From the NCBI GenBank assembly GCA_014730055.1, contig WJIV01000232.1:1-6693 (forward strand): a stretch of DNA of 6,693 nucleotides, written 5' to 3'. The DNA comes from Candidatus Bathyarchaeota archaeon. GTDB taxonomy: Archaea; Thermoproteota; Bathyarchaeia; TCS64. Shown piece after piece: positions 1-5,153 of this stretch. The notes beneath the pieces were generated by a model. That model was not told where the DNA came from and did no database searches. It saw only the letters and a program-made list of their open reading frames with translations. A program made the position numbers and the translations under genes. Each line of letters begins with the position of its first letter. The first letter of the stretch is position 1.

Positions 1-1
1 G

Positions 2-343
2 TATTCTCAGAACCCTGAACTCTGCTGGGCAGCTTGGGAAGACAACAATATTATCGGATATATTATGGGAAAGGATGGCGTAGGTAATGTTAGGGTTGGT
101 CCGTGGATCTGCGATCCCCTAAGACCCGATATCGCCGAGGATCTGCTGCATAGTGTGATGAATATGCGTATCGGCGAGAATATATGGGTTGGTACACCTG
201 AAGGTAACGATGAAGCGATCAAAATACTAGAAAAAAACAAATTCGTATCTCAACCTAAGAGTCTAAGAATGTGCTATGGTGATTGTAGTAATAAGGAGAA
301 TATAGCGGGTATATACGGTCTCGGTGGTCCTGATAAAGGCTAG
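2..343 (+). CDS. GNAT family N-acetyltransferase, C-terminal part (5' end outside window)
   Basis: The frame is open from base 2 to the TAG at 341-343, giving 113 residues, so the gene begins before the window. The ATG at 65 is internal, because the upstream codons read sensibly as CWAAWEDNNIIGYIMG. That is the GNAT pattern of a strand carrying 'W-x-A-x-E-D/N-x-I-x-G-Y' before the acetyl-CoA-binding region. The rest (VGPWICD, then an 'AEDLLHSV' helix, 'ENIWVGTPEGNDEAIKILEKNKF') resembles the second half of two-lobed acetyltransferases of the Acetyltransf_18 / YitI-like type, which end in a short 'RMCYGD ... GIYGLGGPDKG' tail. The expected reaction is acetyl transfer from acetyl-CoA to an amine, with an unknown substrate. 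The gene converges on the minus-strand operon and its stop overlaps that operon's stop. The family call rests on motif memory; the substrate cannot be inferred. Confidence 0.75.
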   Translation, partial: YSQNPELCWAAWEDNNIIGYIMGKDGVGNVRVGPWICDPLRPDIAEDLLHSVMNMRIGENIWVGTPEGNDEAIKILEKNKFVSQPKSLRMCYGDCSNKENIAGIYGLGGPDKG

Positions 344-771
344 ATCCAGTGGAACTCTACTTGGTCTCCGACATTAATCAATGGCTCATCTAGGTCCTCT
401 GATTTTATCAAGATGTTCATATGATTTGGCATATGAGTTTGATCATATCCAGCCACACTTCCCAGTTTCTCATGATTTACCGACACATGGTCTCCGACTA
501 CAATAAGCCCAGGGCTTTTAACTTCAAAGAACGCTATTGCTCTTACACGGTTAGCTCCTCCCCCAGGTAATACATTCTTCTCGTCGGTTATCATCAATTC
601 ATGAATCTCATTACGGCACAACGCTCTACTTTTCGTCTCTATAAGTTCCAAGCCTCTTTTCTCGAAATATACATGGAGTAAGGCAACCACCTCTCCAGTA
701 ACTGGTCTTCGGCAACCGTATACACTAGGTTTTATTTTCCTAAAATCGTAGGGTGCACTCATCTTTTTCAC
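340..771 (-). CDS. Conserved-looking protein of unknown function (possibly DUF6917-like), second gene of asparaginase operon
   Basis: This 143-residue soluble protein has no signal peptide or membrane segment. It is rich in predicted beta strands (GEVVALLHVYF, IAFFEV, LIVVGDHVSV, VGDQVEFHW), suggesting a small barrel. Two stretches look like conserved signatures: EIHELMITDE (residues 55-64) and GYDQTHMPNHMNILI (108-122), with His113 and His117 spaced like a possible metal or catalytic site. From memory these resemble a domain catalogued as DUF6917, but I hold this loosely and no function is known to me. The GTG start at 771-769 directly abuts the TAA of the upstream asparaginase gene. A GAGGG purine stretch lies five bases ahead of it and supports that start. 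An ATG at 762-760, three codons later, is the alternative. The zero gap implies co-transcription and perhaps translational coupling with the asparaginase. The 3' end overlaps the convergent acetyltransferase gene by four bases. Confidence 0.8.
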   Translation of the reverse strand: MKKMSAPYDFRKIKPSVYGCRRPVTGEVVALLHVYFEKRGLELIETKSRALCRNEIHELMITDEKNVLPGGGANRVRAIAFFEVKSPGLIVVGDHVSVNHEKLGSVAGYDQTHMPNHMNILIKSEDLDEPLINVGDQVEFHWI

Positions 772-1719
772 TTACGCCCTCACATTAATCCCGGTTCTCT
801 GCTCGGGTTCATCCATGTCTACGCTGAGATACCAGTGTATGCTCTCTCTATCTTCACGTATGGTGGCACTAATGGTATTACCTTTGGTATCAAAAGCTAT
901 ACAGTTCATACCACCTGGACTATTTAACTCATGTATGTCCTTCAAAGCCCTGAAACATGCCTCCTTAACGCTTAGTCCGTTCTCAATATAGCTTATTATC
1001 GACCTTGCTGTACTATTTCTTATTGCTAATTCCCCCCTTCCAGTGCAAGCCGCAGCTCCATATCTGTTGTCGCAGTAGTTTCCAGCACCGATTATGGGGC
1101 TATCTCCAAGTCTGCCAGGGAACTTTAGAGCTGTTCCACTTGTGGAAACCGCTGACGCGATGTTTCCGTTGTTATCCATGGCCATTATATTTACAGTTCC
1201 ATGGTGCTCATCGGATAATTTATCATACCACTTGTAGAGATTCTGCTTCTCGACGTATTCAATTATTCCCCGTTTGTAACTTTCATCATCTGGGATATCA
1301 TCGAGGGCCTGCTTTCTGAAGAGATCATAAACCAACCTGCTTCGCTCTGTGCTGAGATTTCCCTTCTCACAACCTAAAGCCTCAGCGAAAAGCTCAGCAC
1401 CCTCTCCTACTAACATGACATGAGGGGCGTGATCTAAAACTTTCCTCGCTATTGTGATCGGATACAAATAACCTTTTACTGCTCCAACTGCTCCAGCTTT
1501 GAGTGTCTTTCCATCCATGATGCTAGCGTCCATTTCCTGAACTCCAAGTATGTTTGGTATCCCCCCAAGTCCAACGGTGGTATCTTTAGGGTTCGCCTCA
1601 ACTAATCGCGTGGCTGCCTCGACGGCGTCAAGGGCTGACCCCCCATATTTGAGTATATCAGCCCCTGCGTATAGGAACTCTCCAGAGTTTTTAGTGCCTA
1701 TTATAAAACCTTTGACCAT
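772..1719 (-). CDS. Glycosylasparaginase / type-2 L-asparaginase (Ntn-hydrolase fold)
   Basis: This 315-residue enzyme belongs to the family that matures by self-cleavage to expose an N-terminal threonine, then hydrolyses asparagine-type amide bonds (GlcNAc-Asn, asparagine or beta-aspartyl peptides). The cleavage site is HHG|TVN, with Thr175 as nucleophile. Downstream, Thr193, Arg203 and Asp206 (PGRLGDS) and Thr226-Gly227 (TGRGE) lie at +18, +28, +31, +51 and +52 from Thr175. These are the spacings I recall for the Flavobacterium enzyme residues Thr152, Thr170, Arg180, Asp183, Thr203 and Gly204, so the active site looks intact. Both precursor halves are present (alpha about 1-174, beta 175-315) and length is normal. 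An N-terminal Trp expected near position 10 (STW-type motif) is Lys here (GTKNSGE), which may shift substrate choice. There is no signal peptide, so it is cytoplasmic. The ATG at 1719 has no clear Shine-Dalgarno but a TATA-like box upstream. It heads a two-gene operon. Whether it prefers glycoasparagine, asparagine or isoaspartyl peptides cannot be decided. Confidence 0.9.
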   Translation of the reverse strand: MVKGFIIGTKNSGEFLYAGADILKYGGSALDAVEAATRLVEANPKDTTVGLGGIPNILGVQEMDASIMDGKTLKAGAVGAVKGYLYPITIARKVLDHAPHVMLVGEGAELFAEALGCEKGNLSTERSRLVYDLFRKQALDDIPDDESYKRGIIEYVEKQNLYKWYDKLSDEHHGTVNIMAMDNNGNIASAVSTSGTALKFPGRLGDSPIIGAGNYCDNRYGAAACTGRGELAIRNSTARSIISYIENGLSVKEACFRALKDIHELNSPGGMNCIAFDTKGNTISATIREDRESIHWYLSVDMDEPEQRTGINVRA

Positions 1720-1760
1720 TAATATCTTAGAGATGTAAACATATCCAGTACTTAAGACCC

Positions 1761-1770
1761 ATTATATTTC
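1761..1770 (-). promoter_or_regulatory. Putative archaeal TATA box for the asparaginase operon
   Basis: On the minus strand this reads GAAATATAAT, a purine-rich BRE-like start followed by a TATA-like core. The core is centred about 45 bases before the ATG at 1719. Transcription starting about 26 bases downstream would leave a leader of roughly 20 bases. The same AT block could in principle serve the divergent GTPase gene. This is motif reading only. Confidence 0.4.
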
Positions 1771-1785
1771 AGAATGCTTACCTCA

Positions 1786-1830
1786 ATTTTTTTAACTCGC
1801 AAAATTAGTTATTTTACTAATAGGGTGAAG
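1786..1830 (+). promoter_or_regulatory. Weak promoter region and ribosome binding site for the TGS GTPase
   Basis: A T-run ending in TTTTTTTAA (1787-1795) is a weak TATA candidate about 40 bases before the start codon. AGGGTGA (1822-1828) matches the anti-Shine-Dalgarno complement GGTGA and sits six bases before the TTG at 1835. This fixes that non-ATG start together with the in-frame TGA at 1826-1828, which allows no earlier start. The binding site is better supported than the promoter. Confidence 0.45.
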
Positions 1831-1834
1831 GTTC

Positions 1835-3004
1835 TTGCCAGCTAATCTGCCACAGGAAGCGAAATCAAAATGGAACGAGGTAACCCTGACCAAGAACCCT
1901 GAGACACGGCTGGTTCTAATGGGCGAGTTTCTTAGCCTAGTACCAAAGCATAAAGGAACAGAGAAACTTCAGATGCAGGTAAAGCGTCAAATGGCTCAGC
2001 TCCGTGAGGAGATTGAAAAAAAGAAAAAACAGGCCAAGAGAACGGGGGGACCGAGTTACTATGTTCAAAAGGCTGGAGCAGCTCAAGTTGCAGTTATAGG
2101 TCCTCCAAATGTAGGTAGGAGCAGCCTTCTAAAAGCGACTACAAACAGTAGTGTTGAAGTCACATCCTGGCCTTGGGGAACAACAACCCCTACGCCGGGT
2201 ATGCTACCCTATGCGGATATACAGTTCCAACTCGTTGAAATTCCACCCATAATCGAGGGAAGTAGTGAGGGCAAAGCTGAAGGATTCATGAACCTAGCGT
2301 CCACTCGGAACGCTGATGGTATTATTATAATGGTGGATCTTCACAACGATCCCGTAGAAAATTATCTTATGATATCTAAAGAGCTAGATAATTCAAGGAT
2401 ATTAATCCACAGACCACCGGGTGAGGTAGAAATCATTAAGAGAGGTCATGGACGCGATGTCCAGTTTGTCTGGGAGGGTGAACTTGTTGGCTGTACTACT
2501 GATGAGATCATTGCACTTCTGAACGAGTATAAAATAAGATCTGCCCTGGTTCATATCAGGGGGAAGGTAACAATAGATGTTGTTGAGGATGCTTTATTCG
2601 GAAACGCGGTTTACCGACCTACAATCATGCTAGCAAATAAAAAGGATCTTGGACTAAATCCAAGAGCATTAGAGCAGTTAAAACAGATTGCGGAACCACT
2701 AGAGGTGATTCCAGTATCATGTAAGGAAGAAGATGGCCTACAAAGACTTATTGGAGAAAAGCTTTTCGATTTGCTGGGTATTATTAGGATTTATACCAAG
2801 GAAGCTGGCAATGAACCGGCCAAAGAACCAATAGTAACTCACGTAGGTGCAACAGTTGCGGATCTTGCGAAGATGATACATAATGACTTTTATGAGAGAT
2901 TCAAATACGCAAGACTCTGGGGCCCCGCTGCAAAATTCGATAATGAGAAGGTAGGATTAGATCGTGAGTTAAAAGATGGGACAGTTATTCAACTCTACAC
3001 TTAA
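1835..3004 (+). CDS. TGS-domain GTPase of the Obg/DRG class with altered P-loop
   Basis: The protein has 389 residues. Residues 1-70 are helical and basic, opening with MPANLPQEAK and containing VPKHKGTEKL and a coiled, Lys-rich stretch (about 45-70). This head is typical, from memory, of a bacterial and archaeal TGS-GTPase subfamily distinct from Drg proper. The G domain spans about 83-315. G1 is GPPNVGRSS (89-97), with Arg95 where Lys is expected (codon AGG). G2 threonines are at 116-118. G3 is VEIPPI (134-139) instead of D-x-P-G. G4 is NKKD (268-271) and G5 is SCKE (295-298). The C-terminal TGS domain is at about 316-389 (RIYTKEAGNEP ... GTVIQLYT) and is complete. Relatives bind ribosomes or RNA, but this subfamily's task is unknown to me. 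G4 is intact, so guanine recognition is likely, whereas hydrolysis may be weak. Translation starts at TTG 1835, the only in-frame start after the TGA at 1826. It stands divergent from the asparaginase and 51 bases before the next gene. Confidence 0.88.
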   Translation: MPANLPQEAKSKWNEVTLTKNPETRLVLMGEFLSLVPKHKGTEKLQMQVKRQMAQLREEIEKKKKQAKRTGGPSYYVQKAGAAQVAVIGPPNVGRSSLLKATTNSSVEVTSWPWGTTTPTPGMLPYADIQFQLVEIPPIIEGSSEGKAEGFMNLASTRNADGIIIMVDLHNDPVENYLMISKELDNSRILIHRPPGEVEIIKRGHGRDVQFVWEGELVGCTTDEIIALLNEYKIRSALVHIRGKVTIDVVEDALFGNAVYRPTIMLANKKDLGLNPRALEQLKQIAEPLEVIPVSCKEEDGLQRLIGEKLFDLLGIIRIYTKEAGNEPAKEPIVTHVGATVADLAKMIHNDFYERFKYARLWGPAAKFDNEKVGLDRELKDGTVIQLYT

Positions 3005-3013
3005 TTTTCGAGA

Positions 3014-3025
3014 AAAAACTATACA
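3014..3025 (+). promoter_or_regulatory. Putative TATA box for the ornithine cyclodeaminase-family gene
   Basis: AGAAAAAACTATACA has a purine-rich BRE-like part followed by a TATA-like core. The core is centred near 3022, about 34 bases before the ATG at 3056, giving a predicted leader of under ten bases. No Shine-Dalgarno is visible before this ATG, which fits a nearly leaderless message. Readthrough from the GTPase gene is also possible. Confidence 0.35.
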
Positions 3026-3055
3026 CTGAAGGTACAATATCTCTTAGACTATAAA

Positions 3056-4045
3056 ATGGAACCTGTTGAATTTGTTTATTTATCCCAAGAGGACGTCCTT
3101 AACCTAGAAATCCCCATAAGAAAGGTCATAGAACTAGTTGAACTGGGATTATCTGAGCACGGTAAAGGAAGAGTTGAGAACCCGCCAAAACCCGGAATAC
3201 ATAGTAAACCTGATTCGTTTATCCACGCCATGCCTGCCTACTATGAGAAACTAGGTATAGGGGGTCTAAAGTGGGTCAGCGGATATCCAAGCAACAGAAA
3301 GTTTGGTCTTCCACAGATCGCTGGTCTCATGATACTGAACGACATGGAGACGGGGATGCCCCTCGCTGTCATGGATTGTAGGTGGATAACCGCAGTAAGA
3401 ACAGCCGCGGTTTCCGCTATTACTGCCAAGTACTGCGCCAAAGATGATACTAACAGTCTTGGAATAGTAGGCTGCGGTGTTCAGGGCAGAATGAACCTAG
3501 TGGCCTTCAAAGAGGTTATCTTAGGGCTTGAGGATGTTCGGGTTTATGATATCAATCCTGAAGCTATGAAAAACATCAAAGAGGACTACGAGAATGAGCT
3601 AGGAGTGAATATTAACATTGGTAGCAGTGTTAAAGACACCGTTGAAGGAATGGATATAATTTTGACCGCTACACAGAGATTGAAGGAGCCACTGATCAGA
3701 AATGAGTGGTTTAAGCCTGGTTGTCTGGGCTTTGGTCTTGAGGCAAGTAGAGCTTGGGACGGTGATGCAATACTTGGAACCGACAAGTTCATTACAGATA
3801 GCTGGGACCAGACTGTGCATTTTCATGAGCAGGGAGCCTTCCCAGACGGACTACCACAGCTCTACGCTGAGCTTGGTGAGATAGTAGCAGGTGAAAAGCC
3901 TGGAAGAGAGGAATCTCATGAGAGAATCCTCGCTATAAACATAGGCTTGGCTTTAGAAGATGTTATAGTATCAAGTCACATCTATAATATTGTAAAGGAC
4001 TCACCTGCTGTCCAGAGACTTACTCTCATGCATGAGGAGTTCTAA
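3056..4045 (+). CDS. Ornithine cyclodeaminase / mu-crystallin family NAD-linked enzyme
   Basis: At 329 residues this is a full-length family member. The fold has a split substrate domain (about 1-125 and 305-329) around a Rossmann domain with GCGVQGR at 140 (139-145). The acidic residue Asp165 at the end of the second strand (VRVYDIN) favours NAD(H) over NADP(H). Lys72 (GLKWV) and Arg115 (TAVRT) keep the 43-residue spacing of Lys69 and Arg112, the substrate-carboxylate residues I recall from Pseudomonas ornithine cyclodeaminase. The catalytic-Asp region reads GLEASRAWDGDAIL (227-240), where Asp235 or Asp237 could play that part. This differs from the classical ornithine cyclodeaminase and archaeal alanine dehydrogenase patterns. 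The family includes ornithine cyclodeaminase, alanine dehydrogenase, ketimine reductases and opine-type dehydrogenases. The substrate is therefore unresolved, beyond an amino acid or imino acid. It follows the GTPase by 51 bases, with no evident functional link. Confidence 0.88.
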   Translation: MEPVEFVYLSQEDVLNLEIPIRKVIELVELGLSEHGKGRVENPPKPGIHSKPDSFIHAMPAYYEKLGIGGLKWVSGYPSNRKFGLPQIAGLMILNDMETGMPLAVMDCRWITAVRTAAVSAITAKYCAKDDTNSLGIVGCGVQGRMNLVAFKEVILGLEDVRVYDINPEAMKNIKEDYENELGVNINIGSSVKDTVEGMDIILTATQRLKEPLIRNEWFKPGCLGFGLEASRAWDGDAILGTDKFITDSWDQTVHFHEQGAFPDGLPQLYAELGEIVAGEKPGREESHERILAINIGLALEDVIVSSHIYNIVKDSPAVQRLTLMHEEF

Positions 4046-4056
4046 AGTCTGTAAAA

Positions 4057-4090
4057 TTTTTTATTAGGTTCCAACTTTTTTGTCATTTTT
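4057..4090 (+). terminator. Oligo-T tract after the cyclodeaminase-family gene
   Basis: Three T-runs (4057-4062, 4076-4081, 4086-4090) follow the stop codon at 4043-4045 within 45 bases. No convincing hairpin precedes them. Archaeal RNA polymerase terminates at such oligo-U stretches, so transcription of the preceding unit probably ends here, before the sulfotransferase promoter. Confidence 0.5.
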
Positions 4091-4098
4091 GGGTAATC

Positions 4099-4108
4099 AG
4101 ATAAATAG
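4099..4108 (+). promoter_or_regulatory. Putative TATA box for the sulfotransferase-VOC unit
   Basis: CAGATAAATAG contains an ATAAATA core at 4101-4107 centred 26 bases before the ATG at 4130. In archaea this predicts transcription starting on the A of that ATG, a leaderless message. It is one of the arguments for the 4130 start over the internal ATG at 4142. Confidence 0.45.
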
Positions 4109-4129
4109 TTTTAATTCTAAAGTACTTGA

Positions 4130-4711
4130 ATGCTGGTAGCGATGATAATAATAGTCTCAGGTCTTCCTCGATCAGGGACCTCTATGATGATGAGGATCCT
4201 GGAAAAGGGAGGGGTCCCTGTACTGACGGATAACATCAGAAAAGCTGATAAGGATAATCTTAAGGGATACTACGAGTTCGAGAGAGTAAAGCAACTCGAC
4301 CGAGACACAGAATGGCTCTTTCAGGCGGAGTGCAAGGCTGTCAAGATTATATCCGCACTCCTCAAACACCTGCCAATGGATCATGAGTATAAAGTGATAT
4401 TCATGGAAAGAGATATAGACGAAATCCTAGCCAGCCAGCGAAAGATGATAGAAAGAAGAGGAGAGGAGATTCAGTTAGCTTCTGATGAGGTCATGAAAGG
4501 TGTTTTTGAAAAACACATTAGTAATGTCAAAGAATTTCTAAAGGAAAGGGGTATTGAGACACTTTACATTAGCTATAATGATGTTCTGGATGACCCAATA
4601 GAGAATGTTCAGAGAGTGAACGAGTTTCTGCTCTGGGATCTAGATATAGAAAGAATGGTTGAAGTCGTTAATCCTGATCTATATCGCCAGCGCAGCGATC
4701 AACTATCTTAA
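4130..4711 (+). CDS. Short sulfotransferase-family protein (PAPS-binding P-loop)
   Basis: The protein has 193 residues. After a hydrophobic strand (IIIVSG) comes GLPRSGTS (11-18), the 5'-phosphosulfate loop of sulfotransferases. FMERDIDEILASQ (91-103) places Arg94 and Ser102 eight apart, as in the 3'-phosphate-binding Arg/Ser pair of known sulfotransferases. Together these indicate PAPS as sulfate donor and a cytoplasmic enzyme. It is shorter than the usual 250-300 residues, and the region between the two motifs, where acceptors bind, is compact (GYYEFERVKQLDRDTEWLF). The sulfate acceptor is unknown. A non-sulfating nucleotide-binding role cannot be ruled out. The start is ATG 4130, which the TATA box places at the transcription start. 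ATG 4142 (MIIIVSG) is the usual-looking alternative, with a weak GGTAG before it. The gene lies 24 bases ahead of the VOC gene and is probably co-transcribed with it. Confidence 0.82.
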   Translation: MLVAMIIIVSGLPRSGTSMMMRILEKGGVPVLTDNIRKADKDNLKGYYEFERVKQLDRDTEWLFQAECKAVKIISALLKHLPMDHEYKVIFMERDIDEILASQRKMIERRGEEIQLASDEVMKGVFEKHISNVKEFLKERGIETLYISYNDVLDDPIENVQRVNEFLLWDLDIERMVEVVNPDLYRQRSDQLS

Positions 4712-4735
4712 AACTAATGAACCGGATTTTGATAC

Positions 4736-5095
4736 ATGTTTAACCTAGGATTGGATCATGTACATTTACTTGTAAAAGATCTTGATGAAGCCATAGATTT
4801 CTATGAGTCTATGGGTTTAAAGTTCGTGAAGTATACAGCTCATGGAGGAAATGCTTGTATGATGAAGAGCCATGATGGTATTCTATTCGAACTTCAAGAG
4901 ACAGGCCTTATAGAGAATCCGGGACTAAACCACATGGCATTCTCTGTAAGTGACATTGACGAGTTCTGTAGGGGCCTAAAGGAGAAAGGGTTTGTGGTAG
5001 ATGGCCCTTTAGATAATTCCAGGACGGGCAGAAGGTTGGCAACTATCAGGGACCCTCATGGGTTTTTATGGCAGTTTGTCCAGAAAACTAGCTAA
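4736..5095 (+). CDS. VOC-superfamily (glyoxalase/dioxygenase fold) protein
   Basis: This 119-residue single-chain protein has two beta-alpha-beta-beta-beta modules. The first is GLDHVHLLVKDLDEAIDFYE to GILFELQE (about 5-55) and the second is GLNHMAFSVSDIDEFCRGL to DPHGFLWQFVQ (about 63-116). Metal ligands in this superfamily come from the first and last strand of each module. Here these are His8 (or His10), Glu52, His66 and Gln113, the last standing where Glu is usual (compare D-P-x-G-x-x-x-E). The set could still bind a divalent metal. Members include glyoxalase I, methylmalonyl-CoA epimerase, extradiol dioxygenases and resistance proteins. Nothing selects among these, and the small size argues only against the two-domain dioxygenases. 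The ATG at 4736 has no Shine-Dalgarno. The 24-base gap suggests it belongs to the sulfotransferase transcript. It ends 58 bases before the GH172 start. Confidence 0.85.
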   Translation: MFNLGLDHVHLLVKDLDEAIDFYESMGLKFVKYTAHGGNACMMKSHDGILFELQETGLIENPGLNHMAFSVSDIDEFCRGLKEKGFVVDGPLDNSRTGRRLATIRDPHGFLWQFVQKTS

Positions 5096-5116
5096 AATAG
5101 ATCGTTTTCTCCAAAA

Positions 5117-5130
5117 ACCGAAAATATTTT
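5117..5130 (+). promoter_or_regulatory. Putative BRE/TATA promoter for the GH172-kinase operon
   Basis: ACCGAAAATATTTT joins a BRE-like ACCGAAA to a TATA-like AAATATTT centred near 5125. That is 28 bases before the ATG at 5154, so the message would be nearly leaderless. This supports 5154 as the true start. The T-run at 5126-5132 may also help end the preceding transcript. Confidence 0.5.
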
Positions 5131-5153
5131 TTCCTATAGATCTATTCTCTTGT

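Noticed and set aside
65..343. ATG 65 as the real start of the acetyltransferase gene.
   Set aside because: The frame is open upstream to the window edge and encodes sequence matching the GNAT fold, so the gene is truncated by the window.
1005..1319. Plus-strand open frame of 104 codons inside the asparaginase gene.
   Set aside because: Its product is rich in Cys, His and Arg and shows no recognisable motif. It lies wholly antisense to a gene with an intact active site.
1720..1834. A small RNA or operator in the divergent 115-base gap.
   Set aside because: Apart from TATA-like blocks, a T-run and one ribosome binding site, no inverted repeat or stable hairpin was seen.
3586..3826. Two minus-strand open frames inside the cyclodeaminase-family gene.
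   Set aside because: They are antisense shadows without motifs or ribosome binding sites.
4130..4200. Sulfotransferase read instead as an adenylate or cytidylate kinase because of its P-loop.
   Set aside because: The loop is PRSGTS rather than GxxGxGKS/T, and the downstream Arg/Ser pair with eight-residue spacing fits the PAPS 3'-phosphate site.
5058..5153. Longer start for the GH172 gene at ATG 5058.
   Set aside because: It overlaps the VOC gene, adds 32 residues unlike the family N-terminus, and runs over the putative promoter near 5125. ATG 5154 begins just before the conserved family sequence.
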